From: Magnetospirillum sp. UT-4
Lineage (GTDB): Bacteria; Pseudomonadota; Alphaproteobacteria; Rhodospirillales; Magnetospirillaceae
NCBI RefSeq assembly: GCF_902729435.1
Contig: NZ_CACVCG010000060.1
Coordinates: 1-35,648 of the forward strand
Length of the DNA stretch: 35,648 nucleotides
Direction: 5' to 3'
Positions 23,297 to 31,426 of this stretch are shown piece by piece. The position numbers were made by a program, and so were the translations under genes. Below the pieces are notes generated by a model. It had not been told where the DNA came from. It ran no database searches and saw only the letters and a list, made by a program, of their open reading frames with translations. Positions within the stretch are counted from its first letter, which is position 1. Every line of letters begins with the position of its first letter.

Positions 23297-23311
23297 GCCG
23301 CCTTCGGCGGC
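23297..23311 (+). other. UUCG-loop hairpin after the copper receptor
   Basis: GCCGCC-TTC-GGCGGC folds as a stem closed by a C(UUCG)G tetraloop, an especially stable RNA hairpin, 22 nt after the receptor stop. It is probably part of the 3' end of the copper-cassette transcript. Confidence 0.45.
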
Positions 23312-23336
23312 TTGGCCGCCGCCGCAATGGCGGCTG

Positions 23337-23370
23337 GAGACGGGTGATTTCCACGGAACTCACCCGTCTC
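23337..23370 (+). terminator. long hairpin, candidate terminator of the copper cassette
   Basis: GAGACGGGTGA (23337-23347) and TCACCCGTCTC (23360-23370) are perfect 11-bp reverse complements. Inside, TTCC/GGAA adds four more pairs after a single mismatch. It is followed by TATTCCCC, a weak pyrimidine tract. It separates the receptor from mrcA. Confidence 0.55.
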
Positions 23371-23386
23371 TATTCCCCCTCCGTGC

Positions 23387-23430
23387 TTGACGGCGGAACC
23401 GGGGCGGGGTACCACCGGCCGGTTCCGCCG
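23387..23430 (+). promoter_or_regulatory. putative mrcA promoter with a 12-bp inverted repeat
   Basis: TTGACG (23387-23392), a 17-nt spacer, TACCAC (23410-23415). A perfect inverted repeat, CGGCGGAACCGG (23391-23402) and CCGGTTCCGCCG (23419-23430), overlaps the end of the -35 and brackets the -10. It may be an operator or an RNA hairpin just ahead of the mrcA start. Confidence 0.45.
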
Positions 23431-23447
23431 CTTCGCGCCAAGGGGCC

Positions 23448-25952
23448 ATGCTTCGTATCCTCGGCATCCTGTTCAGCCTGTTCCTCCTGCTCGCCATCGC
23501 GGGCGCGGGCGGGGCAGTGTACCTGTTCTGGCACTACGGACGGGGATTGCCGGACTACCATCAGCTCGCCCATTACGAGCCGCCCATCACCACCCGCGTC
23601 TATGGCGGCGACGGCCGCCTGGTGGCCGAGTACGCGGTGGAGAAGCGGGCCTTCGTGCCGCTGTCGGTGGTGCCGCAGCGGGTCAAGGACGCCTTCCTGT
23701 CGGCCGAGGACAAGAGTTTCTACGAGCATCCCGGCGTCGATTTCGTCGGTGTCGCGCGGGCGGTGATCATCAACCTGCGCAACAAGGGCATGGGGGCCGA
23801 CCGCCGTCCGGTGGGCGCCTCGACCATCACCCAGCAGGTGGCCAAGAACTTCCTGCTCACCAACGAGGTCAGCATCGAGCGCAAGATCAAGGAGGCCATC
23901 CTGGCCTTCCGCATCGAGCGCGCCTTCACCAAGGACCACATCCTCGAGCTGTACCTGAACGAGATCTACCTGGGGATGGGCAATTACGGCGTCGCCGCCG
24001 CCGCCAATTCCTATTTCTCGCGGGCGCTGGACGAGCTGACGGTGGCCGAGGCGGCCTATCTGGCGGCGCTGCCCAAGGCGCCCAACAACTACCACCCCGT
24101 CCGCCACGCCCAGGCCGCCAAGGAGCGCCGCGACTGGGTCATCGGGCGCATGCTGGAGGACGGCAAGCTGTCGCGGGCCGAATACGACCTGGCCATCGCC
24201 GAGCCGCTGGTGATGCGCGCCCGCGATTCCGGGCAGACCATCGTCGGTGCCGACTATTTCGCCGAGGACATCCGCCGCGATCTCGCCGCCCGCTTCGGCG
24301 AGGAGGTGCTGTACAAGGGCGGGCTGGTGGTGCGCTCCACCGTCGACGCCGAGCTGCAGGAACTGGCCTCGAAGGTGCTGCGCGACGGGCTGCTGTCCTA
24401 TGATCGCCGCCACGGCTGGCGCGGCCCGGTCGCCCGCATCGTTCCCGGCGCCGGCTGGCCGCAGCGGCTGGCGGCGGTGCCGCCGGCCCGCGGCGCCGAG
24501 CCCTGGGTGATGGCGGCGGTGCTGGCGGTGACCGAGCAATCGGCGCAGATCGGCTTCCCCGGCGGCGAGACCGGCATCATCCCGTTCTCTGAAATGCGCT
24601 GGGCGCGCCCGGCCCTGAAGGACCAGGAGGTCGGCCCGCCGCCCAAGCGCCCGGCCGACGTGGTGCAGCCCGGCGACGTGGTGCTGGTCGAATTCGACGC
24701 CCGCACCGAGGACGGCAAGCCGCTGCCCCACGGCGCCTATGCGCTCAGGCAGATCCCGAAGATCGAGGGCGCCCTGGTGGCCATGGACCCGCACACCGGG
24801 CGCGTGCTCGCCATGGTCGGCGGCTGGTCCTATTCGAAAAGCCAGTTCAACCGCGCCACCCAGGCGCAGCGCCAGCCCGGCTCGGCGTTCAAGCCGTTCG
24901 TCTATCTGACCGCGCTGGACCACGGCTATACCCCGTCCGCGCTGATCCTCGACGCCCCCATCGCCCTGCCGCAGGGACCCGGCCTGCCCATCTGGCGGCC
25001 GAAGAATTACGGCGGCGACTTCCTGGGGCCGACCACCCTGCGCGTCGGCATCGAGAAGTCGCGCAACCTGATGACCGTGCGCCTGGCCCAGGCGGTGGGC
25101 ATGGACAAGGTGTCCGACTATTCCAACCGCTTCGGCATCTACGACAACCTGCCGCGCCACCTGTCGCTGGCCCTGGGGGCGGGCGAGACCACCGTGCTGA
25201 AGCTGACCGCCGCCTATGCCATGCTGGTCAACGGCGGCAAACGGGTGACGCCGACCCTGGTCGACCGCATCCAGGACCGCCAGGGCCGCACCGTGTTCGT
25301 CCACGACAAGCGGTTCTGCGACGGCTGCTGGCCGGTGCAGTATTCCAACCAGGACATGCCGCGCCTGCCCGACATCCGCGAGCAGCTGGTCGATCCGGTC
25401 ACCGCCTACCAGATGGTGTCGATCATGGAGGGCGTGGTGCAGCGCGGCACCGGCCGCACCGTCGCCGCCGTGGGCAAGCCGCTGGCCGGCAAGACCGGCA
25501 CCTCCAACGACAGCTTCGACACCTGGTTCGTCGGCTTCGCGCCCGATCTGGCGGTGGGCGTGTTCGTCGGCTTCGACGAGCCGCAGAGCCTGGGCGACAA
25601 GGAGACCGGCGGCTCGGTGGCGGCGCCGGTGTTCCGCGACTTCATGGCCGGCGCGCTGAAGAACAGGCCGGCGATGCCGTTCCGGGTGCCGCCCGGGGTG
25701 CGCCTGGTCCGGGTCAACGCCACCACCGGCAAGCCGGCCATGCCGGGCGACGGCAAGGCCATCTACGAGGCGTTCAAGGCCTCGGACCGCCTGCCCGCCG
25801 ACGACGAGGACGTGCTGGATGGCGAAGGCTCGGAAGGCTACAGCTTCGATCCGCTGCCGGCCGCCGGCGGCGCCTCCCACGGCCTGGTCTCGCCGGTGCC
25901 GCCGCCGCTGCCGGCCAGCGGCCCGGCGCCGGTGCCGGGGGGATTGTATTAG
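23448..25952 (+). CDS. mrcA: penicillin-binding protein 1A (transglycosylase/transpeptidase)
   Basis: A class A bifunctional peptidoglycan synthase of 834 residues, anchored by one N-terminal helix (residues 3-29). The glycosyltransferase domain has the catalytic E87 in SAEDKSFYEHPGVD and the STITQQVAKN motif. The transpeptidase domain has S479xxK482 (PGSAFKPF), S538-R-N540 and K682-T-G684 (AGKTGTSNDSFDTWF). An OB-like insert lies between the two domains, as in PBP1A proteins. It polymerises glycan strands and cross-links peptides at the inner membrane. ATG 23448 has AAGGGG close upstream. Its stop overlaps the stop of the convergent DUF6414-like gene by 4 nt, so there is no room for a terminator between them. 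Confidence 0.95.
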   Translation: MLRILGILFSLFLLLAIAGAGGAVYLFWHYGRGLPDYHQLAHYEPPITTRVYGGDGRLVAEYAVEKRAFVPLSVVPQRVKDAFLSAEDKSFYEHPGVDFVGVARAVIINLRNKGMGADRRPVGASTITQQVAKNFLLTNEVSIERKIKEAILAFRIERAFTKDHILELYLNEIYLGMGNYGVAAAANSYFSRALDELTVAEAAYLAALPKAPNNYHPVRHAQAAKERRDWVIGRMLEDGKLSRAEYDLAIAEPLVMRARDSGQTIVGADYFAEDIRRDLAARFGEEVLYKGGLVVRSTVDAELQELASKVLRDGLLSYDRRHGWRGPVARIVPGAGWPQRLAAVPPARGAEPWVMAAVLAVTEQSAQIGFPGGETGIIPFSEMRWARPALKDQEVGPPPKRPADVVQPGDVVLVEFDARTEDGKPLPHGAYALRQIPKIEGALVAMDPHTGRVLAMVGGWSYSKSQFNRATQAQRQPGSAFKPFVYLTALDHGYTPSALILDAPIALPQGPGLPIWRPKNYGGDFLGPTTLRVGIEKSRNLMTVRLAQAVGMDKVSDYSNRFGIYDNLPRHLSLALGAGETTVLKLTAAYAMLVNGGKRVTPTLVDRIQDRQGRTVFVHDKRFCDGCWPVQYSNQDMPRLPDIREQLVDPVTAYQMVSIMEGVVQRGTGRTVAAVGKPLAGKTGTSNDSFDTWFVGFAPDLAVGVFVGFDEPQSLGDKETGGSVAAPVFRDFMAGALKNRPAMPFRVPPGVRLVRVNATTGKPAMPGDGKAIYEAFKASDRLPADDEDVLDGEGSEGYSFDPLPAAGGASHGLVSPVPPPLPASGPAPVPGGLY

Positions 25953-26800
25953 CTGGACTTTGGGCGTACCGCCCGAAAAATCATCAGCGGTGTAACCCCG
26001 AAAGCGAAGGCGGGCCGGCCGACGGCGTTGCGTATTCCGTCGAGCATCTGCATCACACCACTTGTTAGGCCGCTTCCCATTGCCGCAAATCCTGCGAAAG
26101 CGTCGGCAGCGCTCACATCGTGGGTATCGGGACGTGCGTCAAGCACAGCTAGCATGTGCCATTCCCCCGGAATCACTGAACTGTGCTTCAGCGCGAAATC
26201 GTCTGGAGGCATAGTCAATTTTTCAGCTGAAAGTGTCGACCAGATCAGGTCATCACCGCAGAGAAAATTCATCTGCAGCGGATGGGGAATCTTTTTTATG
26301 ATTTCCGCCAAATCTTTGAAACTGGCCAGTTCGTTCCCGGTGTCCTGTCCACGGCGCCGCGACTGTCGGTTTCCGGACTGGCGGGCCTCTCGCTCCATCA
26401 GTCTGGCGATAAGATCCCACATGCTTTGAAGCATCCGAATGTCGAGCAATTGGAGTGCCCCCCGTATAAGCACGAGTTGGCCCAGTGGAGCAGTCCCTAA
26501 ATCCCGGTGGAGGAAGGATAGTTCATCTAAGCGATCCAGTAGGGTGATCGGCAGTGTCCATGCCGCATCATACTGGCGTTCCAGGGTTTCCAGGGTTGAT
26601 TCGCCAAAAATAGCGTTGCCGGACGCAACCAACGCTGAAGCCTTGACGCGCGCCTCGCCTTTTTCGCCGGTCTGCTGAGCCCGCTTGATTTGTGTCAACA
26701 ATCCGTCGGGAAACAACTGGGCAAAATGGGAGTGAACGCGCTCGCGATCTAGGTACGTGAAATCATAGAGAAATTCGGTGATCGGTAAGGCGGGCTCCAC
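25949..26800 (-). CDS. DUF6414-like protein of unknown function
   Basis: A soluble protein of 283 residues with no signal peptide or membrane helix. The N-terminal TEFLYDFTYLDRERVHSHFA (Phe-Leu-Tyr, then Leu-Asp, then a short helix ending near Gln-Leu-Phe) and the middle LVLIRGALQLLDIRML resemble the DUF6414 family by memory. This is a moderate match and no role is established for that family. The GTG start at 26800 is chosen for the strong AAGGAGG nine bases upstream. GC content and codon use are clearly below those of mrcA and prfB on either side. It converges on mrcA with a 4-nt stop overlap (TTAG serves both). Its start overlaps the end of the upstream 83-residue gene by 38 nt. Confidence 0.6.
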   Translation of the reverse strand: MEPALPITEFLYDFTYLDRERVHSHFAQLFPDGLLTQIKRAQQTGEKGEARVKASALVASGNAIFGESTLETLERQYDAAWTLPITLLDRLDELSFLHRDLGTAPLGQLVLIRGALQLLDIRMLQSMWDLIARLMEREARQSGNRQSRRRGQDTGNELASFKDLAEIIKKIPHPLQMNFLCGDDLIWSTLSAEKLTMPPDDFALKHSSVIPGEWHMLAVLDARPDTHDVSAADAFAGFAAMGSGLTSGVMQMLDGIRNAVGRPAFAFGVTPLMIFRAVRPKSS

Positions 26801-27014
26801 GGTCCATATCCTCCTTGAGAGCCTTCCGGCGGCTCTCAAAGTCAACATGCAACTGCGCCGCGCCGTCAACGAGTTTTTCAACCGCCGGTCCGACGTCCTT
26901 TTCAAGCCTCGACGTAGCTTTCAACAGCGCTTTCAGGCCGTTGCGAAAATCGTCTTGCATGCGCCGTCCGTCACCATGAACCCTCTCAGGAACGATATTG
27001 GGAGGTGGCTGCAT
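26763..27014 (-). CDS. small helical protein upstream of the DUF6414-like gene
   Basis: A hypothetical 83-residue protein. Residues about 20-75 form charged amphipathic stretches (NGLKALLKATSRLEKDV, FESRRKALKEDMDRGARL) suggesting a helical hairpin or coiled coil. No family was recognised. Its end overlaps the next gene by 38 nt, which suggests a coupled pair. The start is uncertain: ATG 27014 gives 83 residues, while an internal Met at position 19 would give a shorter helical protein. No strong Shine-Dalgarno is visible. The lower GC matches its partner, so both probably arrived together. Confidence 0.5.
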   Translation of the reverse strand: MQPPPNIVPERVHGDGRRMQDDFRNGLKALLKATSRLEKDVGPAVEKLVDGAAQLHVDFESRRKALKEDMDRGARLTDHRISL

Positions 27015-27073
27015 AGGTCAAGCCACATCGATAGGGCGATGGTCGGGGCGGTCCGGCCCTTTAGGAAGCGCAG

Positions 27074-27102
27074 TTGCGCCCGTGCCCCACTTCCCCTAAA
27101 AC
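27074..27102 (+). promoter_or_regulatory. putative prfB promoter
   Basis: TTGCGC (27074-27079), a 17-nt spacer, TAAAAC (27097-27102), ending 33 nt before the prfB start. It is a reasonable sigma-70-like match in the 121-nt gap between the divergent small gene and prfB. Confidence 0.4.
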
Positions 27103-27135
27103 ACCCCCTCCGATCCGTCACGAAAGGTCGAACAG

Positions 27136-28254
27136 TTGCGCGCCGAGATCGAAGCGCTGGCCGCCGATATCGCCAAGTCCGTCGCCCTGCTGAAGCGCCA
27201 CCTGAACTGGGACGAGGCTCAGCGCCGGCTGGACGAGCTGAACGCGGCGTCCGAGGACCCCAATCTGTGGAACGACGCCGAGAAGGCGCAGGCCCTGATG
27301 CGCGAGCGGACCGGTCTGGACACCCAGATTTCCGGCTGCCGCCGGCTGGAGAGCGAGACCGCCGACCTGGTGGAGCTGATCGAGCTGGCCGATGCCGAGG
27401 GCGATGCCGCCGTCGCCGCCGACGCCGAGGCGACCTTGCGGGCGCTCAAGGACATGGCCGCCAAGATGGAACTGGAGACCCTGCTCTCGGGCGAGGCCGA
27501 CCACAACGATTGCTACGTGGAAATCAACGCCGGCGCCGGCGGCACCGAATCCCAGGACTGGGCCGAGATGCTGCTGCGCATGTACACCCGCTGGGCCGAG
27601 CAGCACGGCTACAAGGTGGAATTCCTCGAGGAAAGCCCGGGCGAGGGCGCCGGCGTCAAGTCGGCGACCATCCGCGTGCTCGGCCACAACGCCTATGGCT
27701 GGCTGAAGACCGAGGCCGGGGTCCACCGCCTGGTCCGCATCTCGCCCTTCGACAGCCAGGCCCGGCGGCACACCAGCTTCTCGTCGGTGTGGGTCTATCC
27801 GGTGGTGGACGACACCATCACCATCGACATCAACGAAGGCGATTGCCGCATCGACACCTACCGGTCGTCCGGCGCCGGCGGCCAGCACGTCAACAAGACC
27901 GATTCTGCGGTGCGCATCACCCACCTGCCCACCGGCATCGCGGTGGCCTGCCAGACCGAGCGGTCGCAGCACCAGAACCGGGCGCGGGCCTGGGCCATGC
28001 TGCGCTCGCGCCTGTACGAGGCCGAGCTGCAGCGGCGCGAGGCCGCCGCCCAGGCGCTGGAGGACACCAAGAGCGACATCGGCTGGGGCCACCAGATCCG
28101 CTCCTACGTGCTGCAGCCCTACCAGATGGTCAAGGACCTGCGCACCAACGTCGAGACCTCGGACACCCAGGGGGTGCTCGACGGCGATCTCGACCTGTTC
28201 ATGGCCGCCTCGCTGGCCAGCCGCATCAAGGGCGCGGAAGACAACGGCGAGTGA
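27136..28254 (+). CDS. prfB: peptide chain release factor 2
   Basis: RF2, 372 residues, recognises UAA and UGA stop codons on the ribosome. The stop-codon-reading tripeptide is S203-P204-F205 (ISPFDSQ) and the peptidyl-transferase motif is G248-G249-Q250 ([10 protein letters not shown]). The start is TTG 27136 with AAAGG about 8 nt upstream; [12 protein letters not shown] is a typical alphaproteobacterial N-terminus. In E. coli the frame breaks at a UGA after codon 25. Here the equivalent junction (KRHL-NWDEA, about residue 23) is continuous, so there is no programmed +1 frameshift and no autoregulation of that kind. It follows the lower-GC insert and precedes the Tim44-domain gene by 77 nt. 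Confidence 0.95.
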   Translation: MRAEIEALAADIAKSVALLKRHLNWDEAQRRLDELNAASEDPNLWNDAEKAQALMRERTGLDTQISGCRRLESETADLVELIELADAEGDAAVAADAEATLRALKDMAAKMELETLLSGEADHNDCYVEINAGAGGTESQDWAEMLLRMYTRWAEQHGYKVEFLEESPGEGAGVKSATIRVLGHNAYGWLKTEAGVHRLVRISPFDSQARRHTSFSSVWVYPVVDDTITIDINEGDCRIDTYRSSGAGGQHVNKTDSAVRITHLPTGIAVACQTERSQHQNRARAWAMLRSRLYEAELQRREAAAQALEDTKSDIGWGHQIRSYVLQPYQMVKDLRTNVETSDTQGVLDGDLDLFMAASLASRIKGAEDNGE

Positions 28255-28331
28255 CGCTTCCATGACCTTGGTTGAAACGGGGCCGGCCGGACCTATATGG
28301 CGGGCGCCTGCAACCTCACCGGGGAACCCCA

Positions 28332-29303
28332 ATGCGCATGCGCCTGATTTCCGCTGTTCTCGCCGTCGTCGTCTGCTTCGCCATGGCGGCGGACGCCTGG
28401 GCCAAGGCCGGCCGGGGCTCGAGCATGGGCAGCCGCGGCTCGCGCACCTATGACCGCCCCATCGAGCGCTCCATCACCCCGCCCGCTTCGCCGTCCATGA
28501 CCAATCCGGCGGCGCCGGGCGCCCAGCCCATGTACAATCCCGGCGCGGTGCGCCAGAACCCGGCCATGGCGCCGGCCGCCCCCATGGGCGCGGCGGCTCA
28601 GCCCGGCTTCTTCCAGCGCAATCCGATGATGGCCGGCATCATGGGCGGCCTGGTCGGCGCCGGCATCGGCTCCATGCTGTTCGGCCATTCGCCGGCCCTG
28701 GCCGCCGCCTCGGACGCCTCGCCCATGGCCAGCATGTTCGGCACCCTGCTGCAGCTGGCCCTGGTCGGCGGCCTGATCTATCTCGGCTTCCGTCTGTTCC
28801 GCCGCCGCCCCGCCGCGGCCCCGGCCGGCGGCGCCGTCCCCTATCATCGCGAGGCCGCCGCCCCGGTCGGCGGTGCCGATGTCCAGCGCGTCGCCAAGGA
28901 GTTCGAGCCCTCGGCCGCCGACCAGGAGGCCTTCAGCCACATCATCGCCGGCGTACAGAAGGCCTGGAGCGATGGCAACCCGGTGGCGCTGCGCAACTTC
29001 GCCACCCCCGAGGTGGTCGGCTGGATGGGCGAGGACCAGGCCCGCGACCAGTCCAACGGGGTGCGCAACGTGGTCGAGGAGGTCGAACTGCTGAAGGGCG
29101 ACGTCACCGAGACCTGGCGCGACGGCGATCTGGAATACGCCACCGCCATCATCACCTTCTCGGCCAAGGACTACATGGTCCGCATCGCCGACGGCACGGT
29201 GGTCGAGGGCGACGCCACCCGCCCGGTGGAAACCACCGAGGCCTGGACCTTCGTCCGCAGCCCCGGCGGCACCTGGCTGCTGTCGGCCATCGAACAGGTC
29301 TGA
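28332..29303 (+). CDS. Tim44/TimA-domain membrane protein
   Basis: A protein of 323 residues with a signal or anchor (LISAVLAVVVCFAMAADAWA), then a Gly/Ser/Pro/Met-rich low-complexity segment, and a glycine-rich hydrophobic stretch (MAGIMGGLVGAGIGSMLFG). A second membrane helix (about residues 138-157, LLQLALVGGLIYLGFRLFRR) precedes a C-terminal Tim44-like domain, about 195-320. That domain ends TWTFVRSPGGTWLLSAIEQV-like, with the W-x-F-x-R pattern common in this family. Mitochondrial Tim44 is an import-motor scaffold; bacterial relatives are membrane-associated with unclear roles. ATG 28332 has GGGGAA upstream. It ends at a strong terminator shared with rpoH. Confidence 0.82.
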   Translation: MRMRLISAVLAVVVCFAMAADAWAKAGRGSSMGSRGSRTYDRPIERSITPPASPSMTNPAAPGAQPMYNPGAVRQNPAMAPAAPMGAAAQPGFFQRNPMMAGIMGGLVGAGIGSMLFGHSPALAAASDASPMASMFGTLLQLALVGGLIYLGFRLFRRRPAAAPAGGAVPYHREAAAPVGGADVQRVAKEFEPSAADQEAFSHIIAGVQKAWSDGNPVALRNFATPEVVGWMGEDQARDQSNGVRNVVEEVELLKGDVTETWRDGDLEYATAIITFSAKDYMVRIADGTVVEGDATRPVETTEAWTFVRSPGGTWLLSAIEQV

Positions 29304-29320
29304 GGACGGCGGCACGCGCA

Positions 29321-29357
29321 AAAAGGGCGCGGCACCGTCAGGTGCCGCGCCCCTTTT
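29321..29357. terminator. bidirectional intrinsic terminator
   Basis: GGGCGCGGCACC (29325-29336), loop GTCA, GGTGCCGCGCCC (29341-29352): a perfect 12-bp stem. It is flanked by AAAA on the left and CTTTTC on the right, so it gives a U-run in both directions. It sits between the convergent Tim44-domain gene and rpoH. Confidence 0.85.
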
Positions 29358-29380
29358 CTTTCATCGCCACCCACCGGTGT

Positions 29381-30262
29381 TCAGTGCACGCCGCCCTCGA
29401 TGGCGGCGTTCTTGATGGACTTCTGCAGCTTCTCGAAGGCGCGCACCTCGATCTGGCGGACGCGTTCGCGGCTGATGCCGTAATGCTGCGACAGATCCTC
29501 CAGGGTCACCGGGTTCTCCTGCAGGCGGCGCTGGGTGAGGATGTGGCGCTCGCGCTCGTTCAGCGACTTGAGGGCCGAGGTCAGCAGCTTGCGGCGCCGC
29601 CCCAGCTCCTCGCGCTCGCCCAGTTCGGTCTCCTGGTCGTCGTGCTCGTCCACCAGCCAGTCCTGCCACTCGCCCTCGCCGTCGGCGCGCACCGGCGCGT
29701 TGAGCGAATGGTCGGGGCTGGACAGGCGGCGGTTCATGGTCACCACGTCGGATTCGGCGACGTCCAGGCGCTCGGCGATCTTGGTCACGTTCTCGGGCGA
29801 CAGGTCGCCCTCCTCGATGGCCTGCATCTGGCCCTTCAACTTGCGCAGGTTGAAGAACAGCTTCTTCTGGGCGGCGGTGGTGCCCATCTTCACCAGCGAC
29901 CAGGAATGCAGGATGTATTCCTGGATGGCGGCGCGAATCCACCACATGGCGTAGGTGGCCAGGCGGAAGCCGCGATCGGGATCGAAGCGCTTGACCGCCT
30001 GCATCATGCCGACGTTGCCCTCCGAGATCAGCTCGCCGATGGGCAGGCCATAGCCGCGATAGCCCATGGCGATCTTGGCGACCAGACGCAGGTGGCTGGT
30101 GACCAGCCGGTTTGCGGCGCTGAAGTCGCCGTCATCGCGGAAGCGCTTGGCCAGCTGGTATTCCTCCTCGGGAGGCAGCATGGGAAAGCGCCGGATCTCC
30201 TGCAGATAGCGCGACAGGTTGCCTTCGGGTGCCAGCGCCAGGCTGGAGGACATGGCCGTCAT
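29381..30262 (-). CDS. rpoH: RNA polymerase sigma factor RpoH (sigma-32)
   Basis: The heat-shock sigma factor, 293 residues. Region 2 contains NRLVTSHLRLVAKIAMGYRG, ELISEGNVGMMQAVKRFDPD and FRLATYAMWWIRAAIQEYIL. The RpoH-specific box QKKLFFNLRKLK is present, and region 4 has LTQRRLQENPVTLEDLSQ followed by YGISRERVRQIE. These identify sigma-32 rather than sigma-70. ATG 30262 is preceded by GGAG at 7 nt. The 142-nt gap to rluD carries an AT-rich stretch that probably holds its promoter. No clear sequestering thermometer structure was worked out. It directs transcription of chaperones and proteases in response to heat and misfolded proteins. Confidence 0.95.
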   Translation of the reverse strand: MTAMSSSLALAPEGNLSRYLQEIRRFPMLPPEEEYQLAKRFRDDGDFSAANRLVTSHLRLVAKIAMGYRGYGLPIGELISEGNVGMMQAVKRFDPDRGFRLATYAMWWIRAAIQEYILHSWSLVKMGTTAAQKKLFFNLRKLKGQMQAIEEGDLSPENVTKIAERLDVAESDVVTMNRRLSSPDHSLNAPVRADGEGEWQDWLVDEHDDQETELGEREELGRRRKLLTSALKSLNERERHILTQRRLQENPVTLEDLSQHYGISRERVRQIEVRAFEKLQKSIKNAAIEGGVH

Positions 30263-30404
30263 CTCAGTTCTCCTCTCCTCGGCGGGAATGTTCGGTCTTC
30301 CCGCGGGCACCGCGGCTCCCCTCGGGGCACGCGGCGGTCAAAGGGCTATCACATTGGCTTGGAGATGAGAATGCCACACTTTGGCAGTCAGGTATAGCGT
30401 ATAT

Positions 30405-31388
30405 TTATATGCCCTCTAAAAATCCAATCAACGCTTTGATATCAAAAGGAATAGTGCTTTCAAAGCGGAGCCTTTCCCCGCTGGTCGGGTGGTCAAACCC
30501 GAGTAGGTAGGCGTGAAGCGCCTGGCGTGGAAAGCCGGCCAAATGCCGACCTGTGTCGGAGCATAGCGTCGCCGCCCGGGGGGGACGCGAGCGCCCATAG
30601 GTCTGATCCCCCACCAGGGGGTGGCCGAGCGAGGTCATGTGGACCCGGATCTGGTGGGTGCGGCCGGTGGCCAGCCGGCATTCCACCAGACTTACCAAGC
30701 CGTGGGCGAACGACCTGATCGTCCGATAACGGGTGTGCGCGAACTTCCCGCCGCCTTTGACCAGCGCCATCTTCTTGCGGTCCTGGGTCGAGCGGCCGAT
30801 GTTGCCCACCACCTCGCCTTCGGGCGGGGCCGGGCGGCCCCACACCAGGGCGACATAGGCGCGCTCGATGGAATGGGCGGCGAACTGGGCCGACAGGGCG
30901 TGGTGGGCGCGGTCGGTCTTGGCTGCCACCATCAGGCCCGAGGTGTCCTTGTCGAGGCGGTGGACGATGCCCGGCCGGCGCACCCCGCCGATGCCCGACA
31001 GGGACTCGCCGCAATGGGCCAGCAGGGCGTTGACCAGGGTGCGGTCGGGACTGCCGGGGGCAGGGTGGACCACCAGCCCGGCCGGCTTGTCGATCACGAT
31101 CAGCTCGTCGTCCTCGTAGACCACCACCAGGTCCATGGCCTGGGGCTCGGGCTCGGCCGGGGCGTCGGGCGGCACCGCGACGGTGAAGTCCTGCCCGGCT
31201 TTGACCTTGGCCGAGGCGTCGGTTATGGTCGCTCCCGCCGAGGTCACAGCGCCGTCCTCGATCAGCCCCTTGACGCGGGTGCGCGACAGCTCGGGCAGCC
31301 GGGCCGACAGCCACTTGTCCAGGCGGGTCCCGGCCTCCTCGGGCAGGACCGCGGCGGGGGTCAGGATGGTGACGGCGGACATCGGCAT
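30405..31388 (-). CDS. rluD: 23S rRNA pseudouridine synthase, RluD type
   Basis: A pseudouridine synthase of 327 residues. The N-terminal S4 RNA-binding domain (about residues 17-75, RLDKWLSARLPELSRTRVKGLI) is followed by the RluA-type catalytic domain with D146 in the HRLDKDTSG motif. Also present are DKPAGLVVHPA, RLATGRTHQIRVHM and HPLVGDQTYG. RluD modifies helix 69 of 23S rRNA, aiding ribosome assembly and release-factor function. ATG 31388 and the in-frame ATG at 31382 are both possible. It lies just upstream of rpoH on the same strand, an arrangement seen in many alphaproteobacteria. It is divergent from the small gene at 31427, with only 38 nt between them. Confidence 0.93.
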   Translation of the reverse strand: MPMSAVTILTPAAVLPEEAGTRLDKWLSARLPELSRTRVKGLIEDGAVTSAGATITDASAKVKAGQDFTVAVPPDAPAEPEPQAMDLVVVYEDDELIVIDKPAGLVVHPAPGSPDRTLVNALLAHCGESLSGIGGVRRPGIVHRLDKDTSGLMVAAKTDRAHHALSAQFAAHSIERAYVALVWGRPAPPEGEVVGNIGRSTQDRKKMALVKGGGKFAHTRYRTIRSFAHGLVSLVECRLATGRTHQIRVHMTSLGHPLVGDQTYGRSRPPRAATLCSDTGRHLAGFPRQALHAYLLGFDHPTSGERLRFESTIPFDIKALIGFLEGI

Positions 31389-31426
31389 GTTTCCTTCGGA
31401 TTCCAGCCAGGATTGAATCCCACCCC

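Noticed and set aside
20902-23415. Long minus-strand open frame opposite the copper receptor
   Set aside because: Shadow frame without recognisable domains; the receptor on the plus strand explains the sequence.
27136-27210. Programmed +1 frameshift in prfB
   Set aside because: There is no in-frame UGA at the expected junction and the frame is continuous.
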